Below, piece by piece: positions 55,239 through 64,000 of a DNA stretch of 64,000 nt; positions within the stretch are counted from its first letter, which is position 1; each line of letters begins with the position of its first letter. The stretch comes from Macrothele yani (Eukaryota; Arthropoda; Arachnida; Araneae; Macrothelidae): the NCBI GenBank assembly GCA_039090855.1, contig CM077011.1, positions 28,425,001-28,489,000 of the forward strand, given 5' to 3'. A program made the translations under genes and the position numbers. The notes beneath the pieces were generated by a model that was not told the DNA's origin, did not search any database, and saw only the letters and a program-made list of their open reading frames with translations.

Positions 55239-56440
55239 TTTTCTACACAGTTAATAATATGATTCTGACCAATCAAAGCCGTAAGGAAGTTGGCTAGAGG
55301 ATGCCTATTAACTACCTAAAGGAACCTTAGTGCTATGGATATGACGGTCCTATTAAAACAAAAAATTAAATAATATAAACAAAATCACAAAAAAATCTTA
55401 AAAATCTGTTTATAAAAGAAAATAAAAACAAATAAAAAAGAAAACTAGTTATTCATCACTAGGATAGCTATACCAAAAATAGTAAAACCAACATTAAAAT
55501 TAATAAGATTCTGATTAATCTATAGAAGCTCACTAAGGTGATTTAATACATGCAAAGATTATTAAATAAACTGCTCGTGTATTTTATAATATTTCTCATG
55601 TATTCTGGAGAGTTAATTCTGCTCATTCTGATAATACAGATCCACAGTCTTAAGTTTATATATTTTTTTCTCTGGTTAAAATCTCCGCGCGTTGGTTTCT
55701 TGCTGTATGAGGAGGCCATCAGCCCCACCCTCACTGCCCCCCAGCGTCTAGGGAGTGGCGGAAGAGGTCAGCCATGTTCTCCTCTTGTGAGGAGAAAAGT
55801 TTTTGTCACACAAGAGGTAAGCTCTCTTCCTTGTTTTTGGGTTCTAGGTTTTATAAGTTCAATGTTTGTACTTTATGTACCTTTTCTCTGTCGTTTTTTA
55901 GCTTTTCAGCTTTTAAGCATTGGTTTGTCTGTTAACATTTATGCGGGTTTTAACTCTTACTTTTCTTTGTAACTTTGAGCGTCTTTTGGGGTACCTAGGA
56001 ACAGAAGATGGCTAAGCTTGTTCCTTTTCTATGCGCTGTTTTTTCAAAGTAGTAAAGTTCTTAATAACTAATTAATTATGCACTTAAAGCACTGCTGAAA
56101 TACTTTGTACATATTGCAACTAACTGTTTAAGGTATATAACTTTCACAAAGTTTTCTTTAGTTAATTATTATCTTTAACTTATTCTCGTTTTCGTGCTGT
56201 CATAAGTTGTAGAGTAGGGGGTTTTAGACTCAAGTTTTCTTTCAAAAATCTGTTCGTTATAAATTAACATTTCCTTTTTTAATTGCAATGTAAAATTTGG
56301 ATTTCTTTTGCATTGTTTTTCAGGTTTAAATTCTCTCTCAAACGAACTTGGAATTTCGTTATAGCTGAAAATCATTTCTATTTATTATGTCACTCTCACA
56401 GCTTGAGTTCTCTTTAATCTTCTTCTCTCTGTTTAATAGT
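55239..56440 (+). other. Non-coding 3' part of the PLE-related element
   Basis: An A-rich segment (55350-55450) is followed by a T-rich one, with a G+C-rich island at 55680-55800 containing CTCCTCTTGTGAGGAGA (a 7-bp palindrome). I recognised no nuclease and no complete hammerhead. Confidence 0.45.
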
Positions 56441-56845
56441 AACAGATGAAGAGCATGGGTCGGGCCATGAAGGTTAATGGATGCAAGCGAAATTGTTAAC
56501 TAGTGCTAGGTCATGCTACTCTACGGAGGACATGACTTATATATATATTTTTTAAACTATTTTAGGTGGGAATGTTACTTGCATCTATGGCCTTGCAGAA
56601 ACCCATTTCCAACTAGGTCTTTGTAGAAGTGAGAAAATGCAGAGTTTTTGCTGGTCCTTGATAAAGCCAAGGCTCAGTATTCTCGACACCTTCTACATTC
56701 AGTTGTTTTATTTTATTTTTTTATCTTTTCTCCTTTTACTCACACAGGTAGATACATAACCTTTTGTATGTTGTACTAGGTGTGAGTCAAAATTATATAT
56801 GTATTTTTTTGCTTAGGTATCTTCTTTATAGAATATATATATATA

Positions 56846-59800
56846 GGGATGTAAGGTCAGGTGATGCGTAACATCACAGCCTCTCCTTGACAAATGTCAA
56901 CCCCGCCTTCTCGTGGTGCATCCTGTTCCCACTAAAGGGGCTCTGACGACCGCAAATAGCGGTATAACTATACCATCGGGATCAGAGGAAATGCTATCCC
57001 ACACTCACCAACCCGCTTGGCCAGCGTGGTGAGTTATGGCCAAACACCTCCAAAATGACTCTACAACTTAAATCTTGGCCCTCAGTCTCCGGCAGCTGGA
57101 ATGTACCTGGCCAAGGCAGCGGCCAGTGCGACATGAAGGCAGAGGGTGCTAAGAATCCCCGGAGGACCGGACTAGGCTGCCATTTGATGCTGACCTTGGC
57201 TACCTACAACGCACGCTCCCTATCTTCTGATTCAAGGCTTCTTGAATTGGAAGAGGAACTACAAAGGATCAAGTGGGACATCGTCGGGCTGAGTGAGGTA
57301 AGGAGAAAAGGAGAAGATCTCATTGAACTGAAAAGTGGACATATCTTCTATTATCGTGGGACAGATACTGGCAGAACTAGTGGTGTTGGATTTATAATAA
57401 ACAAGAAACTGAAGGATAAAGTGGTAGAAGTTGAAAGTTCCTCGGACAGAGCTGCACGACTCGTTATCCAACTATCGAGAAGATACCAGGCTCAGATTAT
57501 TCAAACTTATGCACCCACCACAAGTCATCCTGAAGAAGAAATTGAAGAATTTTATGAGGAAATTCGTCATCTAAATAATAAAGGTAAGCAGCACTTGAAG
57601 ATAATTATGGGAGATTTCAATGCAAAAATAGGGCACCGGCAACAGAATGAAACTTCAGTAGGTAAATTCGGTCACGGCAACAGAAACCAGCGTGGAAATA
57701 CTCTCGTTGAGTTTGCAGAGGCAGAAGGATTTTTCATCTTGAATTCCTTTTTCAAGAAAAAGCCACACAGGAAATGGACATGGAGACATCCAATTGGGAC
57801 GACAAGTGAAATTGATTTTATTATGTGTAACAAAAAATTCGTCCTCGAAGACTGCAGTGTGCTAAACAAGTTCAACACAGGTAGTGACCATAGATTGGTG
57901 AGATGTAAGATGCACCTCAACACTAAACTGGAACGTGGCAAGCTCATAAGACAAACAAAATGTATTGACATAACCAACCTTAAAAAACACCATAATACTT
58001 TCAAGTTGGAACTGAAGAACAGATTCTCTGCTTTAGAAGGCCTAACATCGGAAGAAGTGGATATTTCGGAAGTTAACAGAAAAGTAACCAAAGCTCTTAT
58101 GGAAACAGCAACAAAATTAGCTGGGTCTAAGAACAAGTTGCATGTAAACAAATTATCAGGAAAAACCAAAATGTTGATGCAAAAAAGAAGAGAGATGAGG
58201 ACAACTAAAGAAGATGTGACTTCCAAAGTGGAATATATAGAGCTATGCAAGACAGCACGAAAAAGTATCACTGAAGACGTAAGGAAATTCAACTGTGAGC
58301 TAGTGAGGAAAGCAATTGAAAACAACCAAAGCCTAAAGATAGCAAAGGGACATCTCAGTAAGGGAAGAAAACAGATTATGGCTCTGAGAAAAGAAGATGG
58401 TTCTATAACAAGAAATAGAGGTGAAATTTTGACAAGAGTGAAAGATTTCTACTCCAAATTATATGAAAGGGATGATACATGTACTCCAGACATCATGAAA
58501 GGTACCAGAGTTCTTCCAGTCCTCTCAGCAGAAGTTGCACATGCAATCAAGAACATGAAGCGGGGGAAAGCTCCAGGAGAAGATGGAATTACTATAGACA
58601 TCATACAAGAAGCAAGTGGAGAAATTGAAACAGTACTCGCCCAAATTTTCACTCGATGCCTTAATGAAGGGAAGATTCCTGAGGATTGGAACAATGCTAC
58701 AATGATCCTGCTACATAAAAAAGGTGACATTGAGGATCTCAGGAACTACAGACCTATCAGCCTCCTATCAGTGGTTTATAAAATCTTCACTAAAGTTCTT
58801 TCACACCGCTTGAAGGTAACACTGGACATGGCTCAACCGAGAGAACAAGCTGGATTCAGGAGTGGCTACAGCACAATAGATCATATCCACGTACTGAGAG
58901 AACTAATTGAAAGAGCGAGGGAATATGAACTTCCATTGTGCATGGCTTTTATCGATTATGAAAAAGCCTTTGATTCGGTGAAACCATCAGCAGTTACCAC
59001 GGCTCTGAAATCCTGCGGTATTGAAGATGCATACATTAATATTATTAATAACATCTATGAAAATGCAAGTGCAAAGATTCGGCTGTTTGAAAATACAACA
59101 CACATAAAAATTGGAAAGGGAGTGAGACAAGGTGACACCATATCTCCGAAGCTCTTTAATGCCACATTGGAAAATGTCTTTCAATCACTGAACTGGGAAA
59201 ACAAAGGGATAAAGATTAATGGAGATTATCTAACCCACCTTCGTTTTGCTGATGACGTAGTCATTTTTGCAACTACCCCATCAGAGCTGCAGAGTATGAT
59301 CCAGGAACTTGCTGACAAGAGTAAAGAAGTGGGATTAAAAATGAACTTTCAGAAGACAAAAGTGATGTTCAATGCTTTTACAAGAAATGAAGATTTATCG
59401 ATTGATGGAGAAAAACTGGAGATAACAGATACGTATGTTTATCTTGGACAGCAGATATCAAGTGAGGGTCACATTGATGAAGAAATTAATCGGCGTACAA
59501 AACTTGCCTGGAGAGCTTTTGGAAGAAACAGCATAATTTTCAAGAGCAATATGCCATTATGTCTTAAAAGAAAAGTGTTTGATCAATGCATCCTTCCAGT
59601 GCTTACGTATGGTGCAGAGACGTGGACCTTAACTAAAAGAGACATGCAAAGGCTGCAGACAACTCAAAGAAGCATGGAGAGGTGCATGCTTGGTATAACC
59701 AGGAGAGATAAGAAGAGGAACTCGTGGATCCGAAAAATGACAAGAGTGGAAGACATCATGATCAGAGTTAAATCCCTGAAATGGCAATGGGCTGGACATA

Positions 59801-60028
59801 CTGCCAGAAGGACAGACCATAGATGGACAGCCGAAATTTTAGATTGGATTCCAAGGGACAGGAAAAGACCCAGAAAAAGACCACATGGGAGATGGGTGGA
59901 TGAAATTCGTAAATATGCGGGAGTGACATGGAGGAGACTGGCACAAGACAGACCGTTGTGGAGGAAACTTGGGGAGACCTTCGTCCAGCAGTGGATTGAT
60001 AATGGTTGACAATGATGATGATGATGAT
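56846..60028 (+). mobile_element. RTE-clade LINE, copy B, full length with intact ORF
   Basis: Starts GGGATGTAAGGTCAGG within a (TA)n tract, with a 5' UTR of 209 bp as in copy A, and ends in CAATGATGATGATGATGAT followed by (TA)n. Insertion into a simple repeat hides the exact target duplication. It is the only full-length copy here with an unbroken ORF and so the likely source type for the others. Confidence 0.93.
57055..60009 (+). CDS. RTE-clade LINE endonuclease-reverse transcriptase, 984 aa
   Basis: One intact ORF. The N-terminal APE endonuclease covers about residues 45-300: TYNARSLSS, GLSEVRRKGE, IMGDFNAKIG and GSDHRLV supply catalytic Asn, Glu, Asp and His. The RT covers about 480-760: LLHKKGDIEDLRNYRPISLL, MAFIDYEKAFDSV, GVRQGDTISPKLF and LRFADDVVIF with both Asp. 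A C-terminal basic region (RRDKKRNSWIRKM, WAGHTARR, RDRKRPRKRPHGRWVDEIR) ends WIDNG. The single ORF of ~1000 residues without a separate ORF1 or zinc-finger tail, plus the (GAT)n tail, fits RTE. It nicks DNA and copies its RNA at the nick. All visible catalytic residues are present, so activity is plausible. Confidence 0.95.
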   Translation: MTLQLKSWPSVSGSWNVPGQGSGQCDMKAEGAKNPRRTGLGCHLMLTLATYNARSLSSDSRLLELEEELQRIKWDIVGLSEVRRKGEDLIELKSGHIFYYRGTDTGRTSGVGFIINKKLKDKVVEVESSSDRAARLVIQLSRRYQAQIIQTYAPTTSHPEEEIEEFYEEIRHLNNKGKQHLKIIMGDFNAKIGHRQQNETSVGKFGHGNRNQRGNTLVEFAEAEGFFILNSFFKKKPHRKWTWRHPIGTTSEIDFIMCNKKFVLEDCSVLNKFNTGSDHRLVRCKMHLNTKLERGKLIRQTKCIDITNLKKHHNTFKLELKNRFSALEGLTSEEVDISEVNRKVTKALMETATKLAGSKNKLHVNKLSGKTKMLMQKRREMRTTKEDVTSKVEYIELCKTARKSITEDVRKFNCELVRKAIENNQSLKIAKGHLSKGRKQIMALRKEDGSITRNRGEILTRVKDFYSKLYERDDTCTPDIMKGTRVLPVLSAEVAHAIKNMKRGKAPGEDGITIDIIQEASGEIETVLAQIFTRCLNEGKIPEDWNNATMILLHKKGDIEDLRNYRPISLLSVVYKIFTKVLSHRLKVTLDMAQPREQAGFRSGYSTIDHIHVLRELIERAREYELPLCMAFIDYEKAFDSVKPSAVTTALKSCGIEDAYINIINNIYENASAKIRLFENTTHIKIGKGVRQGDTISPKLFNATLENVFQSLNWENKGIKINGDYLTHLRFADDVVIFATTPSELQSMIQELADKSKEVGLKMNFQKTKVMFNAFTRNEDLSIDGEKLEITDTYVYLGQQISSEGHIDEEINRRTKLAWRAFGRNSIIFKSNMPLCLKRKVFDQCILPVLTYGAETWTLTKRDMQRLQTTQRSMERCMLGITRRDKKRNSWIRKMTRVEDIMIRVKSLKWQWAGHTARRTDHRWTAEILDWIPRDRKRPRKRPHGRWVDEIRKYAGVTWRRLAQDRPLWRKLGETFVQQWIDNG

Positions 60029-60066
60029 ATATATATATATATACCTTCTATATATATATATATATA

Positions 60067-60494
60067 TAAATTTTAAGTAGAGTGAAAATATTTTCTTATG
60101 CCCTTATATCGCAAATGCAAATTCCAAGAAATCTACGCATACAAGTGAGTAAAAATGTTATACCTTTGCTTTAATTCAGTAATGGACCACGGATTGCACC
60201 ATGGGGTAGTGTAAAATATTGAGGATGCTAGTAAAGTAAGGCTGTGCTGAAGAAAATCCCCCCAAGACATTAGGAGTGGTTAAAATGTCCTCGCTTTACT
60301 ACAAGGGTGTTTCTGATTATTAAGGAATCATTACAGTGTTACCTGAAAACGTGTGGTGTAAACCATTCCCCTGCCATTTGGTTTCAATCTCCTTAGATTA
60401 TTTAGATTAGCAGATAGTAGTAAAAAAAAAACTAAAAACTAACTAACCGTTTGGATGCTAGTTTGAGGTGTATCGATTTTTTTTTCACAAAGTG
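60067..60494 (-). repeat. Right arm of the ~425-bp inverted repeat
   Basis: Reverse complement of 53048-53470 with only a few differences. It ends CACAAAGTG at 60494, directly abutting RTE copy C. The arms enclose the PLE-related element and RTE copy B. Confidence 0.92.
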
Positions 60495-62598
60495 AACGTG
60501 GCAAGCTCATAAGACAAACAAAATCTATTGACATAACCAACCTTAAAAAACACCATAATACCTTCAAGTTGGAACTGAAGAACAGGTTCTCTGCTTTAGA
60601 AGGCCTAACATCTGAAGAAGTGGACATCTCTGAAGTTAACAGAAAAGTAACCAAAGCTGTTATGGAAACAGCAACAAAATTAGCTGGGTCTAAGAACAAG
60701 TTGCATGTAAATAAATTATCAGGAAAAACGAAAATGTTGATGCAAAAAAGAAGAGAGATGAGGACAACTAAAGAAGATGTGACTTCCAAAGTGGAATATA
60801 TAGAGCTATGCAAGACAGTACGAAAAAGTATCACTGAAGACGTAAGAAAATTCATCTGTGAACTAGTGAGGAAAGCAATTGAAAACAACCAAAGCCTAAA
60901 GATAGCAAAAGGACATCTCAGTAAGGGAAGAAAGCAGATTATGGCACTGAGAAAAGAAGATGGTTCTGTAACAAGAAATAGAAGCGAAATTTTGACAAGA
61001 GTGAAAGATTTCTACTCCAAATTATATGAAAGGGATAATACATGCACTCCAGACATCATGAAAGATACAAGTACCAGAGTTCCTCCAGTCCTTCCAGCAG
61101 AAGTTGCACATGCAATCAAGAACATGAAGCGGGGAAAAGCTCCAGGAGAAGATGGAATTACTGTAGACATCATACAAGAAGCAAGTGGAGAAATCGAAAC
61201 AGTACTCGCCCAAATTTTCACTCGATGCCTTAATGAAGGAAAGATTCCTGAGGATTGGAACACCGCTACAATGATCCTGCTACATAAGAAAGGTGACATT
61301 GAGGATCTTGGAAACTACAGACCTATCAGCCTCTTATCAGTAGTTTATAAAATCTTCACTAAAGTTCTTTCACACCGCTTGAAGGTAACACTGGACATGG
61401 CTCAACCGAGAGAACAAGCTGGATTCAGGAGTGGCTACAGCACAATAGATCATATCCACGTGCTGAGAGAACTAATTGAAAGAGCGAGGGAATATGAACT
61501 TCCATTGTGCATGGCTTTTATCGATTATGAAAAAGCCTTTGATTCGGTGAAACCATCAGCAGTTACAATGGCTCTGAAAACCTGCGGTATTGAAAATGCA
61601 TACATTAATATTATTAATAACATCTATGAAAATGCAAGTGCAAAGATTAGGCTGTTTGAAAATACAACACACGTAAAAATTGGAAAGGGAGTGAGACAAG
61701 GTGACACCATATCTCCGAAGCTCTTTAATGCCACTTTGGAGGGTGTTTTTCAGTCGCTGAGCTGGGAAAACAAGGGGATAAAGATTAATGGAGATTATCT
61801 AACCCACCTACGTTTTGCTGATGACGTAGTCATTTTTGCAACTACCCCATCAGAGCTGCAGAGTATGATCCAGGAACTTGCTGACAAGAGTAAAGAAGTG
61901 GGATTAAAAATGAACTTTCAGAAGACAAAAGTGATGTTCAATGATTTATCAAGAAATGAAGATTTATCGATTGATGGAGAAAAGCTGGAGATAACAGACA
62001 CGTACGTTTATCTTGGACAGCAGATATCAAGTGAGGGTCACATTGATGAAGAAATTAATCGGCGTACAAAACTTGCCTGGAGAGCTTTTGGAAGAAACAG
62101 CATAATTTTCAAGAGCAATATGCCATTATGTCTTAAAAGAAAAGTGTTTGATCAATGCATCCTTCCAGTGCTTACGTATGGTGCAGAGACGTGGACCTTA
62201 ACTAAAAGAGACATACAAAGGCTGCAGACAACTCAAAGAAGCATGGAGAGGTGCATACTTGGTGTAACCAGGAGAGATAAGAAGAGGAACTCGTGGATCC
62301 GAAAAATGACAAGAGTGGAAGACATCATGATCAGAGTTAAATCCCTGAAATGGCAATGGGCTGGACATACTGCCAGAAGGACAGATCATCGATGGACAGC
62401 CGAAATTTTAGATTGGATTCCAAGGGACAGGAAAAGACCCAGAAGAAGACCACATGGGAGATGGGTGGATGAAATTCGAAAGTATGCAGGGGTGACATGG
62501 AGGAGACTATCACAAGACAGACCGTTGTGGAGGAAACTTGGGGAGACCTTCGTCCAGCAGTGGATTGATAATGGTTGACAATGATGATGATGATGATG
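60495..62598 (+). mobile_element. RTE-clade LINE, copy C, 5'-truncated
   Basis: Begins inside the region after the endonuclease (ERGKLIRQTKSIDITNLKKH) and runs without interruption to WIDNG at 62578 and a longer (GAT)n tail, then (TA)n. RT motifs (RFADDVVIF) are intact, but the endonuclease, start and 5' UTR are missing. Two adjacent codons differ from copy B at FNDLSRNED. Confidence 0.92.
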
Positions 62599-62599
62599 A

Positions 62600-62872
62600 T
62601 ATATATATATATATTCTATAAAGAAGATACCTAAGCAAAAAAATGCAAATATAATGTTGACTCACACCTAGTACAACATAGAAAAGCTTATGTATCTACC
62701 TGTGTGAGTAAAAGGAGAAAAGACAAAAAAATAAAATAAAACAACTGAATGTAGAAGGTGTCGAGAATACTGAGCCTTGGCTTTATCAAGGACCAGCAAA
62801 AACTCTGCATTTTCTCACTTCCACAAAGACCTAGTTGGAAATGGGTTTCTGCAAGGCCATAGATGCAAGTAG
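62600..62872 (-). mobile_element. Tail fragment of the PLE-related element, minus orientation
   Basis: TTCTATAAAGAAGATACCTA through CATAGATGCAAGT is the reverse complement of 56575-56835. It lies between the 3' end of copy C and copy E. No ORF. Confidence 0.85.
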
Positions 62873-64000
62873 TCTCCTCCATGTCACCCCTGCATACTTT
62901 CCAATTTCATCCACCCATCTCCCATGTGGTCTTCTTCTGGGTCTTTTCCTGTCCCTTGGAATCCAATCTAAAATTTCGGCTGTCCATCGATAATCTGTCC
63001 TTCTGGCAGTATGTCCAGCCCATTGCCATTTCAGGGATTTAACTCTGATCATGATGTCTTCCACTCTTGTCATTTTTCGGATCCACGAGTTCCTCTTCTT
63101 ATCCCTCCTGGTTACACCAAGCATGCACCTCTCCATGCTGCTTTGAGTTGTCTGCAGCCTTTGTATGTCTCTCTTAGTTAAGGTCCACGTCTCTGCACCA
63201 TACGTAAGCACTGGAAGGATGCATTGATCAAATACTTTTCTTTTAAGACATAATGGCATATTGCTCTTGAAAATTATGCTGTTTCTTCCAAAAGCTCTCC
63301 AGGCAAGTTTTGTACGCCGATTAATTTCTTCATCAATGTGACCCTCACTTGATATCTGCTGTCCAAGATAAACGTACGTGTCTGTTATCTCCAGCTTTTC
63401 TCCATCAATCGATAAATCTTCATTTCTTGTAAAAGCATTGAACATCACTTTGTCTTCTGAAAGTTCATTTTTAATCCCACTTCTTTACTCTTGTCAGCAA
63501 GTTCCTGGATCATACTCTGCAGCTCTGATGGGCTAGTTGCAAAAATGACTACGTCATCAGCAAAACGAAGGTGGGTTAGATAATCTCCATTAATCTTTAT
63601 CCCCTTGTTTTCCCAGCTCAGTGACTGAAAAACACCCTCCAATGTGGCATTAAAGAGCTTCGGAGATATGGTGTCACCTTGTCTCACTCCCTTTCCAATT
63701 TTTATGTGTGTTGTATTTTCAAACAGCCTAATCTTTGCACTTGCATTTTCATAGATGTTATTAATAATATTAATGTATGCATCTTCAATACCGCAGGTTT
63801 TCAGAGTCATTGTAACTGCTGATGGTTTCACCGAATCAAAGGCTTTTTCATAATCGATAAAAGCCATGCACAATGGAAGTTTATATTCCCTCGCTCTTTC
63901 AATTAGTTCTCTCAGCACATGGATATGATATATTGTGCTGTAGCCACTCCTGAATCCAGCTTGTTCTCTCGGTTGAGCCATGTCCAGTGTTACCTTCAAG
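62873..64000 (-). pseudogene. RTE-clade LINE, copy E, incomplete
   Basis: The minus-strand RT region runs off the right edge. The 3' terminus (last ~35 codons and tail) is missing because the copy joins the PLE tail at 62872/62873. A one-base deletion near 63447 splits the frame into 63445-63999 and the C-terminal frame below it. RFADDVVIF is intact. One Asn-to-Tyr-type difference (TDYRW for TDHRW) is seen. The start lies outside the window. Confidence 0.9.

Larger units (their letters stand above)
53481..56840 (+). mobile_element. PLE-related retroelement with inverted terminal copies
   Basis: The left segment (about 53581-53750) is the reverse complement of the right segment (about 56695-56833), over ~140 bp with few differences. 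Between them lies a 489+-codon RT ORF and ~1.2 kb of non-coding sequence. Inverted partial copies of the element's own 3' end upstream of the ORF are known for Penelope-like elements. Derivatives of the right tail are at 47037-47600 and 62600-62872. The left junction falls at 53750/53751, directly before the RT coding sequence. Confidence 0.78.

Noticed and set aside
55680..55800. Hammerhead or GIY-YIG relic in the G+C-rich island of the PLE-related element
   Set aside because: No CUGANGA/GAAA pair and no GIY...YIG pattern on either strand.

Overview
This is nuclear DNA of a multicellular animal, probably an invertebrate and perhaps an arthropod (weak inference). It has intron-bearing exons, no operons, and consists mostly of transposable elements and satellites. 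The only host gene I can support lies on the minus strand. Two exons (36285-36431 and 16801-16997) have matching phase and good splice sites and encode the N-terminal ankyrin region of a TRP-type ion channel. They are separated by a 19.3 kb intron packed with transposons.

Left part (1-16800). A 122-bp satellite starts the window, followed by two tRNA-containing SINEs, a hAT-type MITE and a satellite with a ~408-bp higher-order repeat built from eight ~51-bp monomers. Next come a dead mariner, a Penelope-like element (PLE) with a well-formed hammerhead ribozyme behind its GIY-YIG domain, a dead Tc1 copy, a palindromic element carrying a nested tRNA-derived SINE, a ~147-bp tandem array and a 92-bp tandem repeat.

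Intron (16998-36284). It holds an apparently intact Tc1 element (17694-18912) and three dead Tc1 copies. One of these is split by a Foldback-like element (21537-23277) with a perfect 9-bp target duplication. The intron also holds a three-level nest: a hAT-type element with a perfect 8-bp target duplication (24548-32446), a hairpin-capped tandem array inside it, and a 6.4 kb two-ORF Tx1/L1-like LINE inside the array. A second PLE remnant carries a weaker hammerhead.

Right part (36432-64000). A further dead Tc1 copy and a 5' fragment of a second Tx1-like LINE are followed by a cluster of RTE-clade LINEs (copies A-E). Copy B has an intact 984-codon ORF, and copy A a perfect 13-bp target duplication. 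An internally deleted RTE derivative has a hAT MITE nested in it. A PLE-related reverse transcriptase ORF sits between inverted copies of its own tail and, further out, between ~425-bp inverted arms.

The genes here do not form a pathway. What the window shows is the relative order of transposition events. RTE copies are nearly identical to one another and sit in (TA)n tracts, so they look youngest. Tc1, mariner and GIY-YIG PLE copies are mostly broken.
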